A DNA stretch of 10,312 bases from Methylococcaceae bacterium (GCA_003155565.1 PMDM01000024.1:1-10312), one strand, 5' to 3'; positions 1 to 7,269 are shown, counted from the stretch's first letter. Notes: a model not told the origin generated them from the letters alone. Numbers and translations are program-made.

Positions 1-216
1 GACAATATTCGCGGCGGTATTGCCTATTTGCATTGGCTGTTACGGCATTTTGAGGGCAATGTCGCCTTGGCCTTAGCCGGCTACAATGCCGGCGAGAACG
101 CGGTCGACCATTACCAAGGCATTCCACCCTACCCGGAAACCCGGCACTATGTCCGGTGCATTATGGCGAACTATCCCAATCCCCAGCATCCAATACCACC
201 CCCTGTGAGTTCCTAA
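1..216 (+). CDS. Lytic transglycosylase of ICE transfer module, C-terminal part
   Basis: The gene is open at the left edge, and only its last 71 residues are present. It matches the end of SLT-type soluble lytic transglycosylases, with the segments NIRGGIAYL, ALAGYNAGENAV and GIPPYPETRHYV. The YNAGE...YPET pattern is typical of the family's substrate groove. Such enzymes cut the peptidoglycan glycan strand, and in conjugative elements they open the wall locally for the transfer machinery. The stop codon overlaps the start of the next gene (TAATG, 214-218), which indicates translational coupling. Its position just before a TIGR03765 gene and traD matches the PFL_4694 slot of PFGI-1-type ICEs. 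The catalytic Glu lies in the missing N-terminal part and cannot be checked. Confidence 0.85.
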   Translation, partial: DNIRGGIAYLHWLLRHFEGNVALALAGYNAGENAVDHYQGIPPYPETRHYVRCIMANYPNPQHPIPPPVSS

Positions 217-779
217 TGGACAACACAAACCCAAAATTCGATGAAAATTGGACTCTTCCCCTATTGAATGTATGGGCCATCTTCGCCTATGCGGCGTTAT
301 TCTTCTGGCTTCCCATGGGCGGGACACAAGCGGAAGTCACCGTAATCTATGATACCGGCACCGCAAGCCCCCTGTCTGATTTTGTGAAGGCCCCCAAGCT
401 GGCTGTTCCAGAAGGGCTGCCAGAAATTAATTTGCAAGCCAGCGACGGTTTTGCCCAGCAACTGTTCCCTATCCACACCCCGGAACTGACGCCAGGGGAG
501 GTCAACCCGCAAACGACCCAACTGTTGTTGGCGCAACCTTTTTTTATCATTGGCTGTGACGGGCGCTCCAAGCAATGGCTGATTCAATTTAAAGATCGGT
601 TAAGCCAGATAGGTGCGGTCGGCCTGGTCGTGGAAGCGGACAGCCTGGCTGATTTTCTGGCCTTATCGGAAGTGGCCCAAGGCTTGCGCTTATCCCAGGT
701 ACCGGCCTCACAACTGACCAAGCAACTCGGGATTAGCCATTATCCGGTGCTGGTCACGGCTTCGCGGATCGAACAATGA
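216..779 (+). CDS. ICE protein of the TIGR03765 (PFL_4695) family
   Basis: This is a 187-residue protein. I chose the ATG at 216 because it overlaps the previous stop (TAATG); an upstream in-frame ATG at 156 would intrude far into the transglycosylase gene. Residues 14-36 form one hydrophobic segment ending in GGTQA, so an N-terminal signal or anchor and a periplasmic location are likely. The remainder resembles the ICE-specific PFL_4695 family: an N-terminal VTVIYDTGTA-like segment and a C-terminal thioredoxin-like pattern (VGLVVEAD, GLRLSQVPAS, LGISHYPVLVT). No enzymatic function is established for the family; it is recognised by its fixed position before traD. The end overlaps traD by ATGA (776-779). 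Family assignment rests on recalled sequence pattern plus gene order. Confidence 0.75.
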   Translation: MDNTNPKFDENWTLPLLNVWAIFAYAALFFWLPMGGTQAEVTVIYDTGTASPLSDFVKAPKLAVPEGLPEINLQASDGFAQQLFPIHTPELTPGEVNPQTTQLLLAQPFFIIGCDGRSKQWLIQFKDRLSQIGAVGLVVEADSLADFLALSEVAQGLRLSQVPASQLTKQLGISHYPVLVTASRIEQ

Positions 780-1843
780 GTGGGCAGCCCCTGGAAGCGT
801 TACTTAGGCCGCCGGTCGAGCTGTGGTCGATGCTGGCTTCAGGGAGTGCCGGATTTGCCGCTTTGTTGGCACCGCACACGCTGATGTTGACCGATAGCCT
901 GTCGTACCCAGTCTCGGCTGGGTTGTTCCTATTATCAATCGTGCGCGGCCATCAAGCCTTGCGGGTACTGCGTTACCAACGCAACATGAAACGCTTGCCT
1001 TTATACCGGCTGCGGCCGGAACACATACCGGTCAGTCACACCCATTTGTTTTTAGGCCGCGGCTTTCGTTGGTACCAGGAACACAGCCAACGGCTGTATG
1101 ATGCCAGAAAGCCCAGTGTCCGCCACTATTTAGAACCCAGCAGGGTCTACCGCTGGGCCAGACAGCTTGAAATCCGCTTTGCACAGACTCGGCGCATGGC
1201 GTTTTTACTCAGGTGTCTCTCCAAAGATGCCTGGTGGAATCCGGTACCGCCGATCGCACCCCTGGGTGGCAAGATTGCCTTGCATGCGGTCGGGATTCAA
1301 GAAGTTGACGTCCTCATGCCGCTGTATGAGCGGGTCGGGCATACCTTAGTGCTAGGCACCACCCGTGTCGGCAAGACCCGCCTGGCGGAAATCCTGATCA
1401 CCCAGGATATCCATCGGGGCGATGTGGTCATTGTCTTTGACCCCAAGGGCGATGCGGACTTGATGAAACGGATCGTGGCCGAAGCCCACCGGGCCGGATG
1501 TCAAAACAGCCTGACCTTGTTCCATCTGGGTTACCCTGGGCTGTCGGCGCGTTACAACCCGGTCGGCAATTTCTCCCGGATTACCGAAATTGCCACCCGT
1601 ATCGCCAATCAACTGCCCTCCCAGGGCGATTCGGCGGCGTTTCGGGAGTTCGCCTGGCGGTTTACCAATATTATTAGCCGAGCCTTGGTGGCACTGGGGC
1701 GCAGGCCGGATTATGCCCAGATTATCCGTTATGTCACCCACATCGAACCGCTATTGACGGGATTATTACCGGCAGTGGTTAAGGGAAGCCGCGCCAAGGG
1801 GCTGGGACAAGGAGGTGATGAACCGTGCCGCTGCCATCAATGA
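776..1843 (+). CDS. traD: Conjugative coupling factor TraD (SXT/TOL type), N-terminal part before frameshift
   Basis: The 355-residue frame starts at the ATGA overlap with the preceding gene. Residues 16-57 contain two hydrophobic segments, as in membrane-anchored type IV coupling proteins. Walker A is GTTRVGKT at residues 194-201, and the VirD4-like VVIVFDPKGD strand follows at about 217-226. TraD pumps the relaxosome-bound DNA strand into the mating channel. Similarity to the family runs to HIEPLLT, residue 328 (about 1759). The last 27 residues, from GLLPAVV to the stop, are low-quality out-of-frame sequence. The expected continuation, DYYRQWLREAAPRGWDKEV, is read one base later in the frame of the downstream half. 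The gene is therefore probably broken, unless the shift is a sequencing error. A full product would be about 702 residues, a normal length for the family. Confidence 0.85.
   Translation: MSGQPLEALLRPPVELWSMLASGSAGFAALLAPHTLMLTDSLSYPVSAGLFLLSIVRGHQALRVLRYQRNMKRLPLYRLRPEHIPVSHTHLFLGRGFRWYQEHSQRLYDARKPSVRHYLEPSRVYRWARQLEIRFAQTRRMAFLLRCLSKDAWWNPVPPIAPLGGKIALHAVGIQEVDVLMPLYERVGHTLVLGTTRVGKTRLAEILITQDIHRGDVVIVFDPKGDADLMKRIVAEAHRAGCQNSLTLFHLGYPGLSARYNPVGNFSRITEIATRIANQLPSQGDSAAFREFAWRFTNIISRALVALGRRPDYAQIIRYVTHIEPLLTGLLPAVVKGSRAKGLGQGGDEPCRCHQ
1751..1762 (+). other. traD: Frameshift site inside traD
   Basis: The upstream half of traD is read in the frame ending ...cta ttg acg; the downstream half resumes as gat tat tac cgg. 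Removing one base around the GGG at 1759-1761 joins HIEPLLT directly to DYYRQWL and restores a continuous TraD of about 702 residues. In the downstream frame a TGA occurs at 1755-1757, which places the shift between about 1752 and 1762. I see no slippery heptamer or prfB-like signal at the junction, so a point insertion or a base-calling error is the simplest explanation. Confidence 0.8.
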
Positions 1844-2885
1844 CAAAGACTTGCCGTTTGAATTGAAAGGCCGCTCCCATGAAGTCATTGCCCTGATCCG
1901 TTATGCCAAGGACAGCGGCCTGTATGATGGGGTGGCCGATGGTTTGCGTTCTGCCTTTGAATACGACAAGAAGTATTTTGATAAGTCGGTGGCGTCCTTA
2001 TTGCCGCTCATGGAAAAGCTGGTGTCCGGCCAAATAGCCGAACTGCTGGTGGCCAATTATGCCGACAGTGGCGACCACCGGCAAATATTTGACTGGATAC
2101 AGGTGGTCCGGCGCAAGGGCATTGTCTATATCGGCCTGGATGCGCTGACCGATACGGCGGTGTCCTCCGCCGTCGGCAATGCCATGTTTTCTGATCTGGT
2201 TGCGGTCGCCGGGCACCTGTATAAACATGGGGTCGATAACGGCTTGCCCACCTTAGGCGGCACGGAGGCGACTAAACTGCCCGTCATCAGCCTGCATGCC
2301 GATGAATTTAACGAGCTGATCGGTGATGAATTTGTGCCGTTGATCAACAAGGCCGGTGGCGCGGGCTTCCAGGTCACGGCGTATACCCAAACCCTGTCCG
2401 ATATTGAAGCCCGGATCGGCAATGCCGCCAAGGCCGGGCAAATCACCGGCAACTTCAATACCACGATCATGCTGCGGGTCAAAGAAGAAGCGACCGCTGA
2501 ACTGCTGACGAAACAACTGGATCTAGTCGATATTATGACGTTGACTGCCGTCTCCGGGGTGGTGGACTCCTCCGACCCGACCTCAGGGGTGGATTATATC
2601 AGCCGCAACGAGGACAGCCTGAGTATCCGTGAAGCACCGATGCTGACACCTGGTGACATTATGGCTTTGCCCAAAGGCCAGGCCTTTGTCTTGATCGAAG
2701 GTGGCCAATTGTGGAAAATCAGGATGCCACTGCCGGATGCCAGCCATGACCCGCACCTGCCAGCCGACCTTGCCGGTGTGGCCGAGGCCATGACCCGGAA
2801 ATACCAAACCGGGGATAATTGGTGGTCGCTTGCCGACCAGGCCGGTAAACGGGGCTTTGTCAATCCTTCACCGATGGGTGCCTGA
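1815..2885 (+). CDS. traD: TraD, C-terminal part after frameshift
   Basis: This frame supplies the second half of TraD. It is nominally opened by GTG at 1815 or ATG at 1818, but coding similarity extends upstream in the same frame to about 1758, just after an in-frame TGA at 1755-1757. It contains INDKDLP, GLRSAFEYDKKYFDK, the second ATPase acidic motif VISLHADEFNELIGDEF, the conserved GGAGFQVTAYTQT segment and the C-terminal PKGQAFVLIEGGQLWKIRMPLP. All are characteristic of SXT/TOL TraD. Without the N-terminal Walker A and membrane anchor this half should not work alone. The start region carries an unusually perfect Shine-Dalgarno-like string, AAGGAGGTGAT (1809-1819). It lies too close to the start codons to be an ideal ribosome site and is probably coding coincidence. 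Confidence 0.82.
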   Translation: MMNRAAAINDKDLPFELKGRSHEVIALIRYAKDSGLYDGVADGLRSAFEYDKKYFDKSVASLLPLMEKLVSGQIAELLVANYADSGDHRQIFDWIQVVRRKGIVYIGLDALTDTAVSSAVGNAMFSDLVAVAGHLYKHGVDNGLPTLGGTEATKLPVISLHADEFNELIGDEFVPLINKAGGAGFQVTAYTQTLSDIEARIGNAAKAGQITGNFNTTIMLRVKEEATAELLTKQLDLVDIMTLTAVSGVVDSSDPTSGVDYISRNEDSLSIREAPMLTPGDIMALPKGQAFVLIEGGQLWKIRMPLPDASHDPHLPADLAGVAEAMTRKYQTGDNWWSLADQAGKRGFVNPSPMGA

Positions 2886-2909
2886 GTATGACTGGCGAGG
2901 ACATTTATT

Positions 2910-3674
2910 ATGGCTGACGCTGTTATCCAGACCCCGGCCAGCCGAAATAGCGCCGCGCCACCCGTTAACCGTGGCCCGGTTAGCGCCTTGGTCTATGGAC
3001 TGCTCGGTTTTGCCATCTGGTTGGTCTTAGGCTTGTTCGGCAATATTTTAATTGAATGGCTCTGTATGGGCGTGTTATGGCCGGAACAAGGCTACAGCCG
3101 CAGTGAAAAACTGCTGGAGGCGGAAATCGGCTACCTTGAGGCAGACCTGCAAGACAGCCTGCTGACCGACCAGCCTACCCGTTTCGCGGTGGATATGGCC
3201 AAACAGCTCAACCGGGTGTTATTTGAGAAAACCGGCCTTGTCAAGGCCATCGCCTTCACTGGCCAGCCACAATACCAGCAAGCCAAGCCGCAAGGCACCC
3301 GCTTTAGCCAATTGTTAGCCCAACTCTATTCTATTGCGCACGGCTACCTTATTGCGGCCATGGTGGCCACCCAGGTCTATACCCTGCGGTTGTCTGTGTT
3401 GTGCCTGTCAACCCCGGTGTTTGTGTTGGCCGGTTTAGTGGGGGCGATTGACGGTATTGTCCAACGCGACCTGAACCGGTGGCAGGGAGGCCGGGAACTG
3501 GGGCAACGCTACCACCTCGCCAAAAGCTTTGTCGGCTCTGCCCTGACGCTACCCTGGATTGTCTACCTGGCCTGGCCGACCAACATCCACCCGTATTTCA
3601 TCATCCTGCCCTTCGCCGGTTTCCTGGGCTGGGTGACATCCGTCATGGCGACCCGGTTTAAGAAGTATTTTTAA
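2910..3674 (+). CDS. ICE membrane protein, TIGR03747/DUF4400 family (PFL_4697 type)
   Basis: This 254-residue membrane protein starts at ATG 2910, 24 bases after the traD stop. A GAGG about 10 bases upstream could serve as ribosome site. Hydrophobic segments lie at about 27-49, 133-155, 160-182, 207-222 and 228-248. The family signature GAIDGIVQRDLNRWQGGRE followed by YHLAK (about 178-205) is clear. It is probably an inner-membrane part of the ICE mating apparatus; no biochemical role is established for the family. The order transglycosylase, TIGR03765, TraD, TIGR03747 is the standard one in PFGI-1-like ICEs. The genes that normally follow (RAQPRD-family, TIGR03758, TIGR03745 and others) are not found downstream here. 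Confidence 0.85.
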   Translation: MADAVIQTPASRNSAAPPVNRGPVSALVYGLLGFAIWLVLGLFGNILIEWLCMGVLWPEQGYSRSEKLLEAEIGYLEADLQDSLLTDQPTRFAVDMAKQLNRVLFEKTGLVKAIAFTGQPQYQQAKPQGTRFSQLLAQLYSIAHGYLIAAMVATQVYTLRLSVLCLSTPVFVLAGLVGAIDGIVQRDLNRWQGGRELGQRYHLAKSFVGSALTLPWIVYLAWPTNIHPYFIILPFAGFLGWVTSVMATRFKKYF

Positions 3675-3811
3675 CGATAAGGATCCTACCTTTGCTTTCC
3701 TGAAACCATTCAAAAATCACTTTGTCCAGCTATCTTATTCGAGCGCACACCAAAGCAATTTTGCCCTCGTGATAGTCGGTTAGGGTGTCTTTGCAGACGC
3801 TGAAAATAGAA

Positions 3812-3857
3812 TGCGACTGTATATTTGAATTTCGGTCATCGGCCAATTACAGTCGCA
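3812..3857. repeat. 10-bp perfect inverted repeat in the ICE/buf junction
   Basis: TGCGACTGTA at 3812-3821 is repeated in exact inverse form as TACAGTCGCA at 3848-3857, with a 26-base spacer. It lies in the 253-base non-coding gap (3675-3927) between the + strand ICE genes and the - strand DUF1003 gene. I find no coding frame, promoter or T-run-backed terminator in the gap. The repeat could be a convergent-terminator remnant, a mobile-element trace or a short dispersed repeat. The sequence alone does not decide. Confidence 0.45.
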
Positions 3858-3927
3858 CACAGTTTCCGATAGCTGACCCTCAAATCATCAAAAACAGGCA
3901 CTCATAGCCCGAAAGGCACGGTTATTT

Positions 3928-4647
3928 TCATGGTTCCCCTTCTCCTTGATAAGCTGCGAGACTTTTGCCCATCCTATCCAACCGCTTTTCCAATTCAATT
4001 AGCTTGCGATAAGATCGAATGTTGACTTCATAATCCAATTCTGCGCGTTTTTCTGAGTAGGCGGCTTGGTGGTTTTGGCTGATTAACAAGAAGCCGGTAA
4101 TAAAGACGGCTTCAATAGCCAGTATGATGCCCAACAAACTGTAAGGATACTCATCGAAGTTTTGTATTTGTCCAAGATAACCTTCGTTGGCTAAAATCCA
4201 GACCGCAAACCAAAGCATATGGATAATGATGAAATGAGGCTTCGCAATAAAATTAGTTACTTTGTCTGCCAGTTTTTCTATCCAGTTCTTTTTGGCTTGA
4301 AGTTCTTCCAATACGTATTTGAATTCACCCAATGCTTTGTGGCATTGGTGACTACCACAAAAGACCGCATCTTCCGGGTTTTCACCGCCACATGCTGGGC
4401 AAATAACAATACCTTCACGAACTGGTTGGCTTAAATTGCCGGGGATAGCGCACAACAATGATGGTTCTTGTTTTATATTACCTTTGCTTTCTATCACTGT
4501 CATAATGCCCAACCCCGCCACCAACATGGGCAGCACAATCGCTGAATGAAAAATTGTCGTTAAGGGATATAGTACCCGCAATGAACCGAGCGTAAAACCT
4601 CCTAATCCCACGCCTAACATGAGCGCAGCCAGCATCAACGATGGCAC
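3928..4647 (-). CDS. DUF1003 membrane protein with zinc-ribbon-like Cys cluster
   Basis: The C-terminal half is DUF1003: two membrane helices (about 137-153 and 168-191) around NFDEYPYSLLGIILAIEAVF, then LLISQNHQAAYSEKRAELDYEVN and a charged coiled tail. Before it lies CPAC...C...C (residues 83, 86, 97, 102), consistent with a small zinc ribbon. The function of DUF1003 is unknown. The start is uncertain. The longest reading begins with GTG at 4647 and adds a very hydrophobic segment of about 48 residues. ATG at 4503 (residue 49, MTVIESKG) gives a compact 191-residue protein starting shortly before the Cys cluster. Neither has a convincing ribosome site. It lies downstream of the DoxX gene on the same strand, 175 bases away with the GTG start or 319 with the ATG start, so it may not belong to the buf operon. 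Confidence 0.75.
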   Translation of the reverse strand: MPSLMLAALMLGVGLGGFTLGSLRVLYPLTTIFHSAIVLPMLVAGLGIMTVIESKGNIKQEPSLLCAIPGNLSQPVREGIVICPACGGENPEDAVFCGSHQCHKALGEFKYVLEELQAKKNWIEKLADKVTNFIAKPHFIIIHMLWFAVWILANEGYLGQIQNFDEYPYSLLGIILAIEAVFITGFLLISQNHQAAYSEKRAELDYEVNIRSYRKLIELEKRLDRMGKSLAAYQGEGEP

Positions 4648-4822
4648 TATTGCGGCATGTTGAAGAAATTTCGAAAATGCCCTTCCTTCCGTAAGGGGGA
4701 AAATCCCGAACAGCTTAACCTTGCAATGCTATAAATGCGAGGTTGTAACCTTTTTCCTTCTTAGTCGTGTTATTTGGTTAACAGTAGTTCTTGTCCATGA
4801 TGAAGTTTGTTTGCTACGGAGC

Positions 4823-5308
4823 TTAAGTGTTTGTAATAAAGAACCGTTTTTTTATCCAATGATCGAACGATAATTTGCCAGGGCCGTGCAGAAAGCACAC
4901 CAAAAGCATGATGCCCCAGACTTTATGCTGCTCTATGCCCGCCGCACCCAGGTCTGGATAAGAAAGTACTGCGACAATATTGAACAAGAACAACGTAAAC
5001 GCAGCGAAACGTCCTAACAATCCAAATGCCAATAGCACAGGAAAACCTAACTCTGTTGCCGTACCCAAATAAGCGGCAATTTCAGGTGGCAACAAGGGTA
5101 CGGAATATTCGTCGTTAAAAAGGTACAGCGTACTGTCCCAATTCTGGATTTTGGTCAAACCCGACACCCAAAAGGCGTAGGCGACCCAACAGCGCAGGAT
5201 CAAATCCCCGATGGGAGACAAGAAATTCAGGGTTTCTATGGTCTTATACGTCAAACCTGAAAACTTCATCGTGTTGCCTTTATGTTCTGCGAAAGTTATG
5301 GTGTTCAT
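4823..5308 (-). CDS. DoxX-family membrane protein, HvfD-like, of the buf operon
   Basis: This 161-residue protein has four likely membrane segments: LILRCWVAYAFWVSGLTKI, the ELGFPVLLAFGLL region, FAAFTLFLFNIVAVLSY and VWGIMLLVCFLHGPGKLSFDHWI. The C-terminal HGPGKLSFDHWI is characteristic of DoxX. DoxX proteins commonly close hvf/buf gene clusters; their exact role is unsettled, with quinone- or redox-linked membrane functions proposed. The start at 5308 has AGAGGA about 8 bases upstream. A second in-frame ATG at 5269 (MKFSGL) also has AAAGG upstream and starts closer to the conserved core, so either is possible. It lies only 15 bases after bufC, consistent with cotranscription. Confidence 0.85.
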   Translation of the reverse strand: MNTITFAEHKGNTMKFSGLTYKTIETLNFLSPIGDLILRCWVAYAFWVSGLTKIQNWDSTLYLFNDEYSVPLLPPEIAAYLGTATELGFPVLLAFGLLGRFAAFTLFLFNIVAVLSYPDLGAAGIEQHKVWGIMLLVCFLHGPGKLSFDHWIKKRFFITNT

Positions 5309-5323
5309 GGTTCATTCCTCTAG

Positions 5324-6103
5324 TCAGTTGTTAATAAAAAAATCGATAAACAATCCATTAGTAATCCAGCGTTGAAGCGACTGCTGAACATCAAAAATAG
5401 AATCTTTCGTAATAACTTGTTCAACGGCTTGGGTCAGGGTCAATTTCATGTCCAGTAAATTAAGGAACAGGTGTTCGGCTTCATTCAATGGGGCAATGAT
5501 AACTTCCAGTTCAGGTCGATAAATCAATAACTGGCAACCGCCTTCATCAAGATTTATTCGGCCATAGCCCTCGTAACCCTCTTGATTGGTTTGCCAAATC
5601 TTTAGTACCGGGAAACCGGAAACCAAGAACCGTGCGCTGGGATGCAAGGAAAAACCAAGGTTGCCATAACTAATGGGATCAATCAGCGCCAGTCTTGCAA
5701 TATCCAAGGCAGCGGCATCGGCCTCATGAAAGGCTTCGTGCCAAAACCATTCCAGCCTTGCTGTATCGGGCAGGTAAGGCAATCCTGCTGCGGGTTGGAA
5801 ATCCGCTATAAAATCGGCAAAGTTCGCGCCGAAGGACAACAAACACCCAGCCTTGGGCGGATATCGCTGGATAAAATTGCGGGCAAGGTGGTTAAAAAAA
5901 TCAGTATCGACCAGTTTATTGACGACGGGATAACCATCACGCAAGGCCTCGGTCAAGCCTAGTTGTGAGTTGTTGCGGTAAATCGCCAAGCGTTGTTTAG
6001 CGTCCAGGCCGTTGCCTTTGATACCTTCAACCGCCGAAACCTGTCCCAGGTCACGCAAGACATAGTTCGTAAAACGGCGTTGCGTTTCAAGCAGCGAGTT
6101 CAT
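5324..6103 (-). CDS. bufC: BufC/HvfC-like DUF2063 partner protein
   Basis: This 259-residue protein has the DUF2063 (HvfC/BufC N-terminal) pattern: LETQRRFTNYV, RLAIYRNNSQLGLTEALRDGYPVV, FFNHLARNFIQRYPP, and LPYLPDTARLEWFWHEAF. A C-terminal winged-helix-like part follows (NLLDMKLTLTQAVEQV...WITNGLFIDFF). In studied RiPP systems these proteins bind the precursor peptide and deliver it to the DUF692 enzyme. I chose the ATG at 6103 because GGGAG lies 7 bases upstream; an in-frame ATG at 6142 has no ribosome site and overlaps bufB more. The gene still overlaps the end of bufB by 17 bases, indicating translational coupling. The older label 'putative DNA-binding protein' for this family is not supported by its context. 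Confidence 0.88.
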   Translation of the reverse strand: MNSLLETQRRFTNYVLRDLGQVSAVEGIKGNGLDAKQRLAIYRNNSQLGLTEALRDGYPVVNKLVDTDFFNHLARNFIQRYPPKAGCLLSFGANFADFIADFQPAAGLPYLPDTARLEWFWHEAFHEADAAALDIARLALIDPISYGNLGFSLHPSARFLVSGFPVLKIWQTNQEGYEGYGRINLDEGGCQLLIYRPELEVIIAPLNEAEHLFLNLLDMKLTLTQAVEQVITKDSIFDVQQSLQRWITNGLFIDFFINN

Positions 6104-6959
6104 AACTGGCTCCCAGATACGAATCGGCTTGCTTGGCTTCATCGGCTAATATTGATAAAGCAGGTACATCCGTGTCCCATTCAATCAGGGTCGGCTTTGT
6201 GTCTATTAGCTGTAAAGCCGTTTGGTAAAGAGCCCACACTTCAGGACAAACCGGCTGGTTGTGGGTGTCTATCAAGATGTCCTTACCTGACACACGATTA
6301 ACCGTGTGCCCTGCCAGATGGATTTCCCCAACACGGTCAGCCGCAATCCCTTGCAAATATTCAAGCGCATCCCAGCTGTGGTTATGGCATGAGACATACA
6401 CATTATTCACGTCCAACAAAATGCCGCATCCTGTTCGGCGGGACAATTCATTCAGGAAATCCTGTTCCTTATAGGTAGAATGCTCGTATTCCAGATAGCT
6501 GGAAGGGTTTTCGACCAGCACCTGCCTGCCCAGATAGTCCTGCACCTGGGCAATACGATCTACCAGATGAAGTAAAGCTTCCTCGGTGTAAGGCAACGGC
6601 GCGAGGTCATTCAGGTAATCCCCGCCGAATGAATTCCAGGACAGGTGTTCGGACACCAGCCCTGGCTCAATCCGCGTAATCAATCCTTTGAGGTTATCCA
6701 GATGTTGTACGTCCAACGCATCCGCCGAACCCAACGACATCCCCACGCCGTGCAGGCTGATGGGGTAATCTTCCCTGATCTTTTCCAGGAAGTGCAATGG
6801 AGCGCCACCCTTACCAAAATAGTTTTCGCTGTGTACTTCAAACCAACCGACATTCGGGTGGCTTTCCAGTACGTCCCGATAATGCTGGGAACGCAATCCG
6901 ATTCCGGCGGAAACCGGAATCGCGGTGCTGGCGGTGAATACCTGTTGGACGTGCGCCAT
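6087..6959 (-). CDS. bufB: BufB-like DUF692 (MNIO) multinuclear iron oxidative enzyme
   Basis: This 290-residue protein of the DUF692/MNIO family has a TIM-barrel fold and a di- or tri-iron site that uses O2 to rewrite cysteines in a precursor peptide. Likely metal-binding or active-site motifs are visible: EVHSENYF (41-48), SLHGVGMSLGS (H70), SEHLSW (E104, H105), LVENPSSY (E150, N151), LLDVNNVYVS (D183, N185), H194, EIHLAGH (H214, H218), DTHNQPV (D231, H233) and IEWDTDVP (E260, D262). All family positions I know appear intact. The start at 6959 has AGGAAAGG just upstream and lies 10 bases after the bufA stop; longer in-frame starts would run into bufA. In bufferin systems this enzyme, with BufC, makes 5-thiooxazoles from Cys residues. 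Confidence 0.92.
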   Translation of the reverse strand: MAHVQQVFTASTAIPVSAGIGLRSQHYRDVLESHPNVGWFEVHSENYFGKGGAPLHFLEKIREDYPISLHGVGMSLGSADALDVQHLDNLKGLITRIEPGLVSEHLSWNSFGGDYLNDLAPLPYTEEALLHLVDRIAQVQDYLGRQVLVENPSSYLEYEHSTYKEQDFLNELSRRTGCGILLDVNNVYVSCHNHSWDALEYLQGIAADRVGEIHLAGHTVNRVSGKDILIDTHNQPVCPEVWALYQTALQLIDTKPTLIEWDTDVPALSILADEAKQADSYLGASYELAA

Positions 6960-6969
6960 GACCCTTTCC

Positions 6970-7239
6970 TTATTTAGCGGGAGCTTCCAAGCTGCCGCCT
7001 GCAATCCTTTCGCAAGTCCCTTTAGGCAAGGCGATAAAGGCATCCGGTTGGGCATCCGTTGCAGAATGGCCTGCACAGGCATTGCTTAGGGTCTTGCAAT
7101 CGTTTTTGCCAGCCTTGGCAACGCCATAACATTTTTCGATGTCTTTCTTTTCTTCGGCAGCGGCTAGTTGCATCCCCATTCCGCCTAACGCGATCAAAGA
7201 AGCCAAAGCAGTGCTAACGATAGTGTTGGTATTTTTCAT
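6970..7239 (-). CDS. bufA: Bufferin-type precursor peptide, DUF2282 (BufA1-like)
   Basis: This 89-residue peptide begins with a Sec signal sequence (basic MKNTNTIV, hydrophobic core, likely cleavage near QLAAA-EEKK, residue 28). The mature part has the DUF2282 signature EKCYGVAKAGKNDCKT, followed by NACAG and a C-terminal PKGTCERIAGG. The four Cys are at 37, 48, 55 and 76. In described bufferins of this class, the middle Cys residues become thiooxazoles that bind copper in the periplasm and the outer pair forms a disulfide; here that is inferred by family. GGGGA lies about 7 bases before the ATG. It is the first gene of the operon and sits under the sigma-54 promoter at 7298-7313. Confidence 0.9.
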   Translation of the reverse strand: MKNTNTIVSTALASLIALGGMGMQLAAAEEKKDIEKCYGVAKAGKNDCKTLSNACAGHSATDAQPDAFIALPKGTCERIAGGSLEAPAK

Positions 7240-7269
7240 TGTTAAATCCCCAAATGGTTAATAAGTTAA

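Noticed and set aside
1751..1843. Programmed frameshifting in traD
   Set aside because: The junction has no slippery sequence or upstream stimulator, and SXT/TOL TraD genes are normally one continuous frame. A mutation or base error is simpler.
4740..4755. AGGTT-GT-AACCT followed by five T, terminator-like on the + strand
   Set aside because: The loop is too small for the full stem, the stem is weak, and no + strand gene ends upstream of it.
6104..6142. Longer bufC start at 6142
   Set aside because: There is no ribosome site upstream and it overlaps bufB further. The ATG at 6103 has GGGAG at good spacing and starts with the conserved LETQRRF segment.
6960..7082. N-terminal extension of bufB inside bufA
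   Set aside because: It would overlap most of the bufA mature region in another frame. The ATG at 6959 has a strong ribosome site and begins at the family's usual N-terminus.
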